Shown here: positions 1 through 8,190 of the stretch, piece after piece
Layout of the letters: each line of letters opens with the position of its first letter
How positions within the stretch are numbered: the stretch's first letter is position 1
From: CAYRTD01 sp964595055
GTDB taxonomy: Bacteria > Bacteroidota > Bacteroidia > Bacteroidales > GCA-2748055
Assembly: GCA_964595055.1 (NCBI GenBank)
Contig: CAZQOV010000046.1
Location: 1-19,659, forward strand
Direction: 5' to 3'
Length of the DNA stretch: 19,659 nucleotides
Program-made: the position numbers and the translations under genes
Notes under the pieces: generated by a model
Told to the model about the DNA's origin: nothing
The model's database searches: none
The model's input: the letters and a program-made list of their open reading frames with translations, nothing else

Positions 1-1
1 A

Positions 2-928
2 GGAATTGAATATTATAAAACATTGGGATATGTACCTGCTGATAAAGAAAGTCATTCAGCTTCCAAGACGCTTGAGCATGCTTTTGCGGATTGGGCTTTG
101 GCCCAGATGGCCAAAGCTTTAGGTAAAGAACAGGATTATGCATACTTTATGGAGCGATCTTCTAATTATAAAAATTTGTACGATACCACCGTAGGATATT
201 TAAGAGGCAGGAATTCGGATGGTAGCTGGATTGAGCCTTATGACCCTATATCAGAAGAAGATTACCTGACTAAAGGACCGGAGTTCAGGCCAAGATTGAA
301 TTACAATTATATAACAGAAGGGACTCCGCTACATTGGACATGGCATGTGATGCACGATCGGCAGGGTTTGATCAAACTACTCGGTGGGGAGCAACAATTT
401 ATTGAAAAATTAGAATATGCCTTGATGAAAGGAGAAGATTATAATTTCGGAGAATGGAATCCGTGGTACAATCAGACGAATCAGCCTGTTATGCATGCCG
501 TTTATTTATTTAATGATGCAGGAACACCCTGGAAGACGCAAAAATGGGTCAGAACTATCATGGAAAAATCCTATGGAACCGGACCGGATGGTTTGATAGG
601 AAATGATGATGTAGGCACCATGTCGGCATGGTATGTGTTTAGTGCGATGGGTTTTTATCCTGTAGCCCCGGGTGAACTAAAATACGCTATCGGAAGCCCT
701 GTGTTTGATAAGATTACAATACATCTTCCTGAATATTTATACGGGGGGAAAGACTTTATAATTGTAGCTGAAAACAACTCCCCCGAAAATAAATATATAC
801 AGTCTGCCACAATCGATGGTAAGCCGCTTGATCAAACCTGGATTACCCATGAAATGATAAAAAACGGGAGCGTTATTAAACTAAAGATGGGAGATCAGCC
901 TGATAAAAATTGGGCCGTCGACCAATAG
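2..928 (+). CDS. GH92 family alpha-mannosidase, 3' part (5' end outside window)
   Basis: This is the C-terminal part of a glycoside hydrolase family 92 exo-alpha-mannosidase, a Ca-dependent inverting enzyme that usually acts in the periplasm or at the cell surface on host or yeast mannans and N-glycans. The frame is open to the left edge (G-I-E-Y-Y-K before the first possible start, a TTG at 23), so the gene begins outside the window. Visible family motifs are E-G-T-P-L-H-W-T-W near 312-345, where the Glu is the expected catalytic acid, and G-N-D-D-V-G-T-M-S-A-W-Y near 600-635, whose Asp residues supply the general base. The sequence G-F-Y-P-V then leads into the C-terminal beta-sandwich. The segment usually read G-N-E-P in alpha-1,2-specific members is T-N-Q-P here, so linkage specificity may differ (inference). 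The stop is TAG at 926-928, and the next gene converges on it. Confidence 0.93.
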   Translation, partial: GIEYYKTLGYVPADKESHSASKTLEHAFADWALAQMAKALGKEQDYAYFMERSSNYKNLYDTTVGYLRGRNSDGSWIEPYDPISEEDYLTKGPEFRPRLNYNYITEGTPLHWTWHVMHDRQGLIKLLGGEQQFIEKLEYALMKGEDYNFGEWNPWYNQTNQPVMHAVYLFNDAGTPWKTQKWVRTIMEKSYGTGPDGLIGNDDVGTMSAWYVFSAMGFYPVAPGELKYAIGSPVFDKITIHLPEYLYGGKDFIIVAENNSPENKYIQSATIDGKPLDQTWITHEMIKNGSVIKLKMGDQPDKNWAVDQ

Positions 929-994
929 TTGGAATGCTCCTTTTTTTAGGTCTGTTAATGGGTTTTTGTGGAGCGGAATGGTATTACATCTTCC

Positions 995-2500
995 TCATTT
1001 CTCACGGGGCTTCAGGTTTTTATATGGCAGGGAATGTTCTTCCAGTACATTGCCAAATTCATCTATTAGTCTGAATACTACATGGGGGTCATTTCCTTTG
1101 GTATTGAAAATGAATTCACCAAAACCTGTTACATCGGTTCCATGATAACCAAAAAGCTGATTCGTTTTATCCTCTGCCATTGCATCAGGGCCTGGTACTC
1201 CGCCAAGGGAGGCCACTTGAAATTCATAAAATGAAAATCCAGAAGGTCTGGGAATTGTAAATCCACGTGCTCCGTGACGGTCACCACTAACCAGTAATAC
1301 TCCTGAAATATTTTCTGTTTCTATGAAATTAAAAAGTTCCTCACGGGCTTCCGTATCCCAGGTGCCCCAGGAATCTTTACCATTGGATACATAATCGCTC
1401 CACATTGTACCGCTTGAAATGACTTTAAAAGGAGCCTCAGATTTTTTTAGAACTTTTTTCAGCCACTTAAGCTGTTCCAGGCCTAAAAATGAGCCGTATT
1501 TTCCTCTCCTTTCATTTTCCCGGCATGAACGGGTATCAAGCATGATTACCTCAACAGGGCCAATTCGGGTATTGAAATAGATGCCCGGATTTTCGTTTTT
1601 CGGATTGTTCCAGTTCTGATCCCATACAGCCCGGACTGCTTCGCGGTCCTCTTCAGTGAATCCTTTCGGAATGCCGCCAAGATCATTGTCAAAATAATCG
1701 TGATCGTCCCAGGAAGTATAAAGAGGTACATTTGCCGAGAGTTGTCGCCATGCTTTTGAAACATCCCGTAGAAGATAATCGGATCTGTGCAGATTGATCT
1801 TATTTACTCTGTCGTCAACAGCAATATCACCTAACAACATCATTGCCTGGGGCTTTCTGTTCAGGATCTGGTTGATTAGATTTATATTATGGACGCCGAT
1901 CTTATGAAAGCATGAACCAAAAGCTAACTTGAATACACCTTTCTGGTTGTAATCTGGTGCTGTTGTAAATTTGCCTTCTGCAATTCTTTTGTTTTTTGAA
2001 TAAACAGCATATTCGTACTTTGTGCCGGAATCCAGTCCGTCCGCAATTAATCTTTGTTCCAATCCGGGAAGTGCTGGTTTGAGATAATATGATTCTTTTT
2101 TGAGGCCGTTTTTCTTTCTTATGGAAACCTCAATCTCTTCTTTGAAAGCTGGCCTCATCCATATACTCACACCGTTAGCTTTCAAGTTTCCAAGCATCGG
2201 CCCTCCCATTAATGATAGATCGTACTTCTGGGCAGTATTTATAATTTCGCTATGGGTGAAATTTACCTCAGAGCTTTCAACAAGGACAGATCTTGCATCT
2301 AAATAAAAAGTTCTGATATTGTCCGGCAAACGTCCATAACTGTCGAGTAATTTGGTGTCTATCTCCAAATCTCCAATATGCGATTCGCGAAGTGTAACAA
2401 CATGACGGGGTGCTATGGTATCTTTGTTTTGTCCATAAGAGTAAAGGGATGTGATTAATGAAAAAAACAAAATGTTCAAGAAAATAATAGGGGACTTCAT
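995..2500 (-). CDS. PhoD-like metallophosphatase, secreted
   Basis: A 501-residue protein of the PhoD-like alkaline phosphatase/phosphodiesterase family (metallophosphatase fold). The N-terminus is a signal peptide (K2, hydrophobic 5-20, probable cleavage near Y-G-Q at 22-24), so it acts in the periplasm or outside. Residues about 95-180 form the beta-sandwich domain typical of PhoD proteins (G-P-M-L-G at 100-104). The phosphatase core follows: F-G-S-C at 194-197, L-L-G-D at 222-225, D-D-H-D-Y-F-D-N-D at 265-273, L-D-T-R at 321-324 and S-G-D-R-H-G at 405-410, which supply the expected metal ligands and catalytic site. Length is normal for the family. The gene lies 97 bp behind a sulfatase on the same strand with no clear promoter in between, so the two may be co-transcribed. 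The substrate is unknown; phosphodiesters or phosphorylated glycans are possible. Confidence 0.85.
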   Translation of the reverse strand: MKSPIIFLNILFFSLITSLYSYGQNKDTIAPRHVVTLRESHIGDLEIDTKLLDSYGRLPDNIRTFYLDARSVLVESSEVNFTHSEIINTAQKYDLSLMGGPMLGNLKANGVSIWMRPAFKEEIEVSIRKKNGLKKESYYLKPALPGLEQRLIADGLDSGTKYEYAVYSKNKRIAEGKFTTAPDYNQKGVFKLAFGSCFHKIGVHNINLINQILNRKPQAMMLLGDIAVDDRVNKINLHRSDYLLRDVSKAWRQLSANVPLYTSWDDHDYFDNDLGGIPKGFTEEDREAVRAVWDQNWNNPKNENPGIYFNTRIGPVEVIMLDTRSCRENERRGKYGSFLGLEQLKWLKKVLKKSEAPFKVISSGTMWSDYVSNGKDSWGTWDTEAREELFNFIETENISGVLLVSGDRHGARGFTIPRPSGFSFYEFQVASLGGVPGPDAMAEDKTNQLFGYHGTDVTGFGEFIFNTKGNDPHVVFRLIDEFGNVLEEHSLPYKNLKPREK

Positions 2501-2597
2501 AGTATCTTATATTTAAATGTTATTAATGTTTTGAGCTTAATAAAAGAAATCGCTTGAATAGTATATTTCTGTCGTGCTTGTATGATCTCTTTTTTAT

Positions 2598-4430
2598 CTA
2601 TTCATTTTTACGGGTAAAACGTATATAATAGGCTCCCGTTTTATTACCACTTTCATCAATAAAAGTGAATTCCATGTGATGCTTGCCTGCAGGAAGTGTA
2701 CAGTTTATCGTGGCAGAAGAGAGGGTATTGTCTACTTTTGTGGACCAGGAGCTTCCGTTTACAATTTCTGCAGTGGCCGTTTCAAATATTTTTTTCACCC
2801 CTGCAGGATAACCTTCGCGGGTTTTTGAACCCGGGATAGGCGGAGGAGCATCCTGAATGGCCAGACCGCTCTCAAATGGCCAACGGGCCAGTTCCAGCGT
2901 ATAATTGCCCGGTTTTTTTACTTCAATACAATAGTATCCCAGCCCGGTATTGCTGGCTTTCCTGATACTTTCCTGATTCCATGGGATAGTTTTGTTCGGA
3001 GCATGTACATCGTGTGCTGTGATTGTTATTTGATTTTCTTCTTTATCCCCCACTTCGAAGTAAGAGTATTTCATCTCCGTTTCCACCTCTGACCACCAGC
3101 TATGGTAATAAGCCTGCATCTCTTTTACTTTTTCCGGGTATTGAGCGGAAATGTCACGGATTTGCCCCGGATCCCGGTCTATATGGTAGAGCTCTTTTCC
3201 TAGCACCAGTCGCCAGGGTCCCTGCATTACACATGATTTACGTCCTTTTTTTGGCCATTGGATCCGCTGGGTATCGGTAATTAATATCCGTGTGGTGTCA
3301 GCCTTTTCGTCGCCACGGAGCAAACCGGCCAGGCTTTGTCCGTCCATAGTCTTGTGAGGTATATGTTCTAACCCACACATTTCCAGAATCGTAGGGAGAA
3401 GGTCTACATGAGCTGCCAGGGCATCGATATCTTTTCCGTCTTTAATATCACCTGCCGGCCATCGAATGACGAAAGGAACTCTGTGACCTCCTTCATAAGG
3501 GCTTCCCTTGGTTCCCCGCATTCCGGCATTAAATCCCACCATCTCACCGGTATTTTCATCTGGTTTATACCCGGCAGCAGTTCCATTGTCACTCATGAAA
3601 ATCAATATTGTATTTTCATCCAATTCCATTTCTTCTAATACATTCATCAGCATTCCCATGTTTTCATCGAAATTGGTGATCATCCCATAAAACCGTTTCT
3701 GAAAATCCATCAGATCAGCATCTTTATAAAGATTATAATATTCTTCAGGAACATTGAAAGGGGCATGGGGTGCATTGGGACTGATATAGCAGAAGAATGG
3801 TTCCTTTCTGTTTTTTTTGATGAAATCCAGGGCTTCCCTGAACCATACATCTGTACAGTACCCTGAGGCTTTCTCAGGTTCACCGTTACGATAATAACTA
3901 TCATCAAAATAATCATTATTCCAGTAATCAGTAGTCTGGGTAATTCCTCCGCCCCCATGGTAAAAGGCTTCCTGAAAACCCCTGTCATGAGGACGGAAGG
4001 GAAATGCATCACCTAAATGCCATTTTCCAAACATTCCTGTGGCATATCCATTCTGTGAAAAAATGTCTGCAAGGGTAATTTCATCCTGATTTAAAACTGA
4101 ACAACCACCAATGGTATGCCAAACACCATTGCGGTTGGCATTTCGACCTGTCATCAATCCGGCACGTGTGGGAGCGCAGGTCGTTCCGGTATGGAAGGAA
4201 GTGAAACGAAAGGAATGATCATGGAGTTCATCCAGGTGTGGAGTTTGAATAATATCATTACCATGACAGGCAAGATCTCCGTATCCCTGATCATCTGTTA
4301 TGACTAAAATAACATTGGGTGTCTGCTTTTCCATCTGGCATGATGAACCAAGAATAAGAGATGAAAACCCAAGGATAGTTGAAACGGACTTATAAAAGAA
4401 CTTGCCGGAGAAGTGATTTCGTTGTTTCAT
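2598..4430 (-). CDS. S1 family sulfatase, probable lipoprotein
   Basis: A 610-residue formylglycine-dependent sulfatase (alkaline phosphatase superfamily, sulfatase family S1), which removes sulfate esters from sulfated glycans. The signature C-A-P-T-R is at 85-89; Cys85 is expected to be converted to formylglycine by a maturase not present in this window. Metal and active-site residues are visible: D46-D47 in T-D-D-Q-G-Y-G-D, G-K-W-H-L-G at 135-140, H222 in A-P-H-A-P, D281-N282 in S-D-N-G, and K308. The N-terminus has a hydrophobic stretch ending L-G-S-S-C31, a relaxed lipobox, suggesting a membrane-anchored lipoprotein. Residues about 430-610 form an extra beta-rich C-terminal domain beyond the catalytic core, of the kind that may bind carbohydrate. 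The specific sulfated substrate cannot be read from the sequence. A Bacteroidota-type -7 element lies about 28 bp upstream of the start. Confidence 0.95.
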   Translation of the reverse strand: MKQRNHFSGKFFYKSVSTILGFSSLILGSSCQMEKQTPNVILVITDDQGYGDLACHGNDIIQTPHLDELHDHSFRFTSFHTGTTCAPTRAGLMTGRNANRNGVWHTIGGCSVLNQDEITLADIFSQNGYATGMFGKWHLGDAFPFRPHDRGFQEAFYHGGGGITQTTDYWNNDYFDDSYYRNGEPEKASGYCTDVWFREALDFIKKNRKEPFFCYISPNAPHAPFNVPEEYYNLYKDADLMDFQKRFYGMITNFDENMGMLMNVLEEMELDENTILIFMSDNGTAAGYKPDENTGEMVGFNAGMRGTKGSPYEGGHRVPFVIRWPAGDIKDGKDIDALAAHVDLLPTILEMCGLEHIPHKTMDGQSLAGLLRGDEKADTTRILITDTQRIQWPKKGRKSCVMQGPWRLVLGKELYHIDRDPGQIRDISAQYPEKVKEMQAYYHSWWSEVETEMKYSYFEVGDKEENQITITAHDVHAPNKTIPWNQESIRKASNTGLGYYCIEVKKPGNYTLELARWPFESGLAIQDAPPPIPGSKTREGYPAGVKKIFETATAEIVNGSSWSTKVDNTLSSATINCTLPAGKHHMEFTFIDESGNKTGAYYIRFTRKNE

Positions 4431-4457
4431 AAATTCAATTAAAATATTTATTATTTA

Positions 4458-4465
4458 CAAATTTA
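4458..4465 (-). promoter_or_regulatory. Bacteroidota -7 promoter element for the sulfatase gene
   Basis: On the minus strand this octamer reads TAAATTTG, an exact match to TAnnTTTG, about 28 bp before the sulfatase start codon at 4430. The region is very AT-rich. I see no convincing TTG at the -33 position, so this is a half-supported promoter. Confidence 0.45.
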
Positions 4466-4517
4466 ATTATAATTATAAAAGGATGATAAATCATAGTAAA
4501 GTACAAATCATGCTATA

Positions 4518-4658
4518 CTATAACAAAGGGATAATACTTACCTGCATATAGAATGCATAGAGGCCGGGCACGATGTTGAAATGGTCTCGGGAGTTCTGAT
4601 TGGTTAACTTTTCATCAACAATCTCATTTTCAAAACAAAGGGTGTTAGGGCCAGCCAT
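4518..4658 (-). CDS. Unassigned small ORF or gene remnant behind pirin
   Basis: A 46-codon frame from an ATG at 4656-4658 to a TAG at 4518, starting 20 bp after the pirin stop on the same strand. The frame extends upstream into the end of the pirin gene, so the true start is uncertain. The reading looks coding-like: mixed residues with A-G-P-N-T-L-C-F-E-N-E, then N-I-V-P-G-L-Y-A-F-Y-M, and ordinary synonymous choice at third positions. I do not recognise a family. It could be a small protein translated behind pirin, a fragment left by deletion, or chance. Confidence 0.25.
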   Translation of the reverse strand: MAGPNTLCFENEIVDEKLTNQNSRDHFNIVPGLYAFYMQVSIIPLL

Positions 4659-4677
4659 GACTAATGCCTCACGCAGA

Positions 4678-5694
4678 TTACCTGAATTCCTCCCTTCCAT
4701 CCGCATACTTCGCAAAGCGTCCTAATTTTCTGTCATGAACCTGGTCGGACCTTGACCATGGCCAGCCTCCGAATTGTGTTCTTCGAAAATCTTCAAATGC
4801 CTGCTGTATTTCCTCTTTTGAATTCATAACGAAGGGACCATATTGCATAATGGTCTCGTATATTGGCTTGGCCTGGAGGAAAAGCAAATATGACTCTTCC
4901 TTTCCGTTCTGAATTTTAATAGTTCCTCCCTGGGAGAGATGAATAGCCTGGTAGGAAGGAACCTCGGAATCATTAATCATCATTTCATCCCCTTTATAGA
5001 AATAGAGCGAACGTTCAATATTTTCAGCTGTTGCAGGAAGCTTCAGGAGAGCTCCGGCATCCATTCGTATGAGCTGGATAGTTACCGAATTTTCTTCTTT
5101 TGCTGCCCAGGAATCAGGAGGGGGAGAGGGGGCTGAAATGTCATTAAGCTTTCCGGCAATCAGTGTAATATCGGTTTTTGTGCCATCTTTATCTTCATAA
5201 CTGATAACAGGGATATCCTCTTTCCATAACATGGTATAATAGGGATTGACAAATTTATCTTTTGCCGGTAGATTAAGCCAGATCTGGAATAACTCGAGGG
5301 GATTTTTTTTATCCTGAGAGAGGAGTGGAAACATTTCAGTATGCTGCACGCCCGAGCCTGCTGTCATCCATTGCACATCCCCTTCTCCATAGCGTCCGGC
5401 TGCACCCAGGGAATCGGCATGATCTACCATTCCTTCCAGAACAATGGTAATGGTTTCAAAGCCCCGATGGGGATGCACCGGGAATCCCGGGATCTTTTCA
5501 CCGTGATACATTCTCCAGCCGTCTTTGGGCACAAAATCATGGCCTATACTCCGGCCGGCAAGTGATACATCAGGTCCCATTTCTTCATTGCCCCTGGGAT
5601 AAGCATCTTTATGATGAACACAAAAGAGGAATGGGTTATTTGTTTCCCATTGGAAACCAAGAGGTTTTATTGATTTTATGGAGGATGGATGCAT
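4678..5694 (-). CDS. Pirin family protein
   Basis: A 338-residue pirin-like bicupin. Pirins are metal-binding cytosolic proteins; some bacterial members have quercetinase activity and others modulate central metabolism enzymes, so the exact role is uncertain. The N-terminal cupin carries the diagnostic motif H-P-H-R-G-F-E-T at 74-81 and G-D-V-Q-W-M-T-A-G at 105-113, followed by V-Q-H-T-E at 116-120. By comparison with human pirin the metal ligands are H74, H76, H118 and E120, all present. The C-terminus has the usual pirin ending F-G-G-W-P-W-S-R near 307-314 with a charged tail. Length is slightly above the roughly 290-300 residues usual for the family. No signal peptide is seen. The gene is divergent from dnaJ across a 306-bp gap. 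Confidence 0.93.
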   Translation of the reverse strand: MHPSSIKSIKPLGFQWETNNPFLFCVHHKDAYPRGNEEMGPDVSLAGRSIGHDFVPKDGWRMYHGEKIPGFPVHPHRGFETITIVLEGMVDHADSLGAAGRYGEGDVQWMTAGSGVQHTEMFPLLSQDKKNPLELFQIWLNLPAKDKFVNPYYTMLWKEDIPVISYEDKDGTKTDITLIAGKLNDISAPSPPPDSWAAKEENSVTIQLIRMDAGALLKLPATAENIERSLYFYKGDEMMINDSEVPSYQAIHLSQGGTIKIQNGKEESYLLFLQAKPIYETIMQYGPFVMNSKEEIQQAFEDFRRTQFGGWPWSRSDQVHDRKLGRFAKYADGREEFR

Positions 5695-6000
5695 AATGAT
5701 TTGTTTTTTAGCTTTGATTAGGGTAAAGGTACAATTTTTTGCATCCAGAAAAAAAGGAAGGCTTGGGTTGGAGGAAGCTACTGAGGAGTTTCAGAAGAGG
5801 TTTCATGGGAATTCTTTTGCCTTTTTCCCTCCCCACATGTCCCCTCATATTCTCCCCGTCATTCTGACACACATTAGACCAATTTCTAATTTGGTTCAAA
5901 TTTTGCTTAACATTCAGGTGGTACGTTAGGTACCTATCGGTATAATAAATTATTTTTTTTAGAAGAATCTTTATGCAAATCAGTTAATTGTAGAAAGAAC
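5695..6000. other. Divergent intergenic region between pirin and dnaJ-like genes
   Basis: 306 bp without a convincing gene; short frames here are not protein-like. It must hold both divergent promoters. It contains a perfect 10-bp palindrome TAGGTACCTA at 5927-5936, within 75 bp of the dnaJ start, and an imperfect inverted repeat around 5879-5896 (ACCAA ... TTGGT). Either could be an operator. No CIRCE-type heat-shock element and no exact TAnnTTTG element was found. Confidence 0.4.
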
Positions 6001-6954
6001 ATGGACTATAAAGACTATTATAAAATATTAGGCGTATCTAAAAATGCCAGTAAAGAAGAAATAAAGAAAGCCTACCGGAAACTGGCTGTTAAATATCATC
6101 CGGATAAGAATCCGAATGATAAAAAGGCTGAAGAAAAATTCAAGGAAGCCGGGGAAGCTTATGAGGTGCTTTCTGATCCGGAAAAAAGAAAGAAGTACGA
6201 TCAGCTTGGTTCAAACTGGAAACAATACCAGCATGCTAATGCCGGCGGATACGATTTTTCGGATTTTGCGAATGCAAACCGGGGCAGGAGCTCATATCAT
6301 TTTGAAGGTGATCTCGGGGATTTTTTCGGTGGATCAGGGTCGGGCTTTTCAGATTTTTTCCACGCCTTTTTTGGTGACATGGGAGGCGGGCGCCGGGATT
6401 TCGGCGGTTTTGAAGGATTTGGTGCTCAGGGTCGAGGTGCAAAAAAAGGACAGGATCTGACAACTGAAGCCGAGATCAGCATCAGTGAAGCCTATCATGG
6501 GACGACACGAATTCTGAATGTTGAAGGAAAAAAATTAAAACTGAATATTAAACCGGGGGCTTACGATGGACAGGAGCTAAGAATAAGGGGTAAAGGACAG
6601 CCTGGGGTTGGAGGAGGTGCAAGAGGGGATATATACATAAAAATAAGAATAAGACCTGAAGCTAAAAACAGAGTTACAGGCCATGATATCTATCATACTG
6701 CTGAAGTTGATCTCTATACCGCTATACTCGGAGGCAAAACAGAGGTGAACACCCCCGGGGGCAGGCTAAATTTAAATATCCCTGAAGGCTCCCAGAATGA
6801 TAAAAGACTGAGGATTAAGGGAAAAGGGATGCCAGTATACAATAAACCTGGTCAACAGGGAGATCTTTATGTTATATTGAACGTGAAGATTCCTGAAAAT
6901 CTGAGCAAAGAAGAAAAAGAGATGTTCAGGAAGCTTAAGGAGATGAGGAAATAA
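6001..6954 (+). CDS. DnaJ-family co-chaperone without zinc finger (CbpA type)
   Basis: A 317-residue class B J-domain protein, which stimulates DnaK ATPase and delivers clients. The J domain occupies residues 1-70 with the essential H-P-D at 33-35. A glycine/phenylalanine-rich linker spans about 75-148. There are no C-x-x-C-x-G-x-G repeats, so the zinc-finger domain of true DnaJ is absent, as in CbpA. Residues 150-310 form the two beta-sandwich client-binding domains (G-A-Y-D-G-Q-E-L near 187 and P-E-G-S-Q near 254) and end with a short charged helix. Length fits CbpA (about 305). The ATG at 6001 begins the J domain directly, so the start is secure. The gene is convergent with hsp20, and both end around one hairpin, which marks a small proteostasis locus. 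Confidence 0.95.
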   Translation: MDYKDYYKILGVSKNASKEEIKKAYRKLAVKYHPDKNPNDKKAEEKFKEAGEAYEVLSDPEKRKKYDQLGSNWKQYQHANAGGYDFSDFANANRGRSSYHFEGDLGDFFGGSGSGFSDFFHAFFGDMGGGRRDFGGFEGFGAQGRGAKKGQDLTTEAEISISEAYHGTTRILNVEGKKLKLNIKPGAYDGQELRIRGKGQPGVGGGARGDIYIKIRIRPEAKNRVTGHDIYHTAEVDLYTAILGGKTEVNTPGGRLNLNIPEGSQNDKRLRIKGKGMPVYNKPGQQGDLYVILNVKIPENLSKEEKEMFRKLKEMRK

Positions 6955-6966
6955 GATAATGTTGAG

Positions 6967-7010
6967 AAAAAATCAGACCCTGAGAGTTTTTAACCCTCAG
7001 GGTCTGGTCT
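6967..7010. terminator. Bidirectional terminator between dnaJ-like gene and hsp20
   Basis: A perfect 11-bp inverted repeat, CAGACCCTGAG (6974-6984) and CTCAGGGTCTG (6996-7006), with an 11-nt loop. On the minus strand the stem is followed by six T (6967-6972 read as A on +), giving a good intrinsic terminator for hsp20. On the plus strand the tail (GTCTTGTCC) is weaker, but the hairpin lies only 20 bp after the dnaJ-like stop codon, so it probably serves both genes. Confidence 0.75.
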
Positions 7011-7132
7011 TGTCCGTAAAGACCTGAAAAACAGTAACTAAATAGTGTTAATTCCGGCCTAAACAGACTTTTCACACAACACGAAACATTAGGTCATCCG
7101 TACTGAAAAAATTTTCCGGTGATCATCATCCC

Positions 7133-7585
7133 TTACGAAATTTTGATTTCCCTCGAAGGCTTTGGCTTTACCTCATCACGTTTGGGAAGACTTACATGAA
7201 GAATGCCATCTTCATATTTCGCATTTATTTTATCCGGATCAACAACATTTTCCTGAACGTTGAAAGAGCGCTGGAAGGAACGATAATTAAACTCCTGTCG
7301 GGTAGTTCTTTCACCTTCCTTCTCAATATTTTCATTGCTGATCTCAGAGGAAATGGTTAACCTGCCATTGTCATAGTGAATTTTGAAGTCGCTTTTTTTC
7401 ATGCCCGGTGCTGCCACATCAAGGATGAATTCATCATCATTTTCCTTGACATTTACTGCAGGTAAAGTGGAATTGCTTCCGGCAAAGTTGCGTTGGTTCC
7501 AGTCCATCATATCTCCTTCAAAAAACCGATCGAAAAGAGAAAGAGTTTTTGGAAACATACTGTCAGAAAATTTTGTAATTGTCAT
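7133..7585 (-). CDS. Small heat-shock protein, Hsp20/alpha-crystallin family
   Basis: A 150-residue cytosolic holdase chaperone. The alpha-crystallin domain covers about residues 40-137, with A-A-P-G-M-K-K-S-D-F at 58-67 and the signature A-x-x-x-x-G-I-L-x-V-x-L-P at 122-134. The C-terminal tail ends in the I-x-I oligomerisation motif (I147-K-I149). Length is typical. Unusually for this window the start has a strong Shine-Dalgarno sequence, GGAGG (7594-7598 read in reverse), 8 nt before the ATG, which supports the chosen start and suggests high translation. It faces a CbpA-type co-chaperone. Confidence 0.96.
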   Translation of the reverse strand: MTITKFSDSMFPKTLSLFDRFFEGDMMDWNQRNFAGSNSTLPAVNVKENDDEFILDVAAPGMKKSDFKIHYDNGRLTISSEISNENIEKEGERTTRQEFNYRSFQRSFNVQENVVDPDKINAKYEDGILHVSLPKRDEVKPKPSREIKIS

Positions 7586-7922
7586 GGCTATATCCTCCGT
7601 AAAATTTTAAAGGTTAGACATTTAATGTGTTTTTACTGTGTCAAATAAAATGCCATATATGTTTGCCTTTTTTCGGTGAAATAATAAATTACTGATATTC
7701 AATAAATTTGAAATCTTATTCCTTATACCCAATCAATCAGGCTATTGGGCATAAAATGACATGCATGTTGGTTTTTTGTGACAAATTGACATAAGAATGT
7801 ACCAAACATTCATATTGTATTAACTTCTCAGGTTCGAATTATTAATTTTAGTCTTCCGTTTAGTTAAAGTTAAAAATGGACCCTAAAATATGCTAATAAT
7901 AAGCCAATAGCGATTGTCAAAA
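7586..7922. other. Gene-free region upstream of hsp20
   Basis: About 335 bp with no supported gene on either strand; it must contain the hsp20 promoter. It holds the hsp20 ribosome binding site (7594-7598), an inverted repeat CCCAAT (7728-7733)/ATTGGG (7744-7749) and a perfect palindrome ACATGCATGT (7759-7768). The last two are candidate regulator sites about 140-185 bp upstream of the hsp20 start. No CIRCE element is present, and I cannot place the promoter with confidence. Confidence 0.35.
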
Positions 7923-7957
7923 AAACCCGGTTTTGTTAACCTGACAAACCGGGTTTA
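7916..7957 (-). terminator. Rho-independent terminator of the 66-residue protein gene
   Basis: A perfect 11-bp stem, AAACCCGGTTT (7923-7933) and AAACCGGGTTT (7946-7956), with a 12-nt loop. Read on the minus strand it is followed by a run of T (the A run at 7919-7925), starting about 20 bp after the stop of the gene at 7978. This is a strong intrinsic terminator. Confidence 0.85.
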
Positions 7958-7977
7958 AGTATGCATTTTGGTAAACT

Positions 7978-8178
7978 TTAGGTATAAATTTCTTCTCCTG
8001 AAGAATCTGAAAATTTCACCAGTTCGGGAAATTGATCAAGATAGTTCTCTCTGAGCCATTTTCGAAATAAAACCCTTTCTCTGGGCTTTAACCAGGTCAG
8101 GGCTTTTTTCATTTCTTTCTTAAATAGCTCTTCATTGTCTGAAACTGCTCTTAAGACCATCTTTTGGTGTTCTAGCAT
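7978..8178 (-). CDS. Small hypothetical protein, 66 residues
   Basis: I do not recognise the family. The product is short, highly charged and predicted helical. It begins M-L-E-H-Q-K-M-V-L-R, has a basic aromatic centre (T-W-L-K-P-R-E-R-V-L-F-R-K-W-L near 28-42) and ends acidic. It has no signal peptide, membrane segment or cysteine. The case for a real gene is coding-like composition, an ATG start with an AT-rich palindrome directly upstream, and its own strong intrinsic terminator about 20 bp after the stop. That makes it a one-gene transcription unit. The pattern W-L-x-x-R-E-R suggests a nucleic-acid or protein-binding helix, but that is a guess. Confidence 0.7.
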   Translation of the reverse strand: MLEHQKMVLRAVSDNEELFKKEMKKALTWLKPRERVLFRKWLRENYLDQFPELVKFSDSSGEEIYT

Positions 8179-8190
8179 AGTTTGAATGGT

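Noticed and set aside
1546..1764. Frames inside the phosphatase, sulfatase, GH127-like and other genes on the opposite strand or in other frames.
   Set aside because: They are shadows of strongly supported genes and show no independent motifs.
5678..5929. Frames on both strands between the pirin and dnaJ-like genes.
   Set aside because: Low-complexity, phenylalanine/histidine-rich readings without motifs; one overlaps the pirin start. Treated as promoter DNA.
7658..7665. TATGTTTG, an exact TAnnTTTG match on the plus strand.
   Set aside because: No plus-strand gene lies within 1.4 kb downstream, so the match is probably chance.
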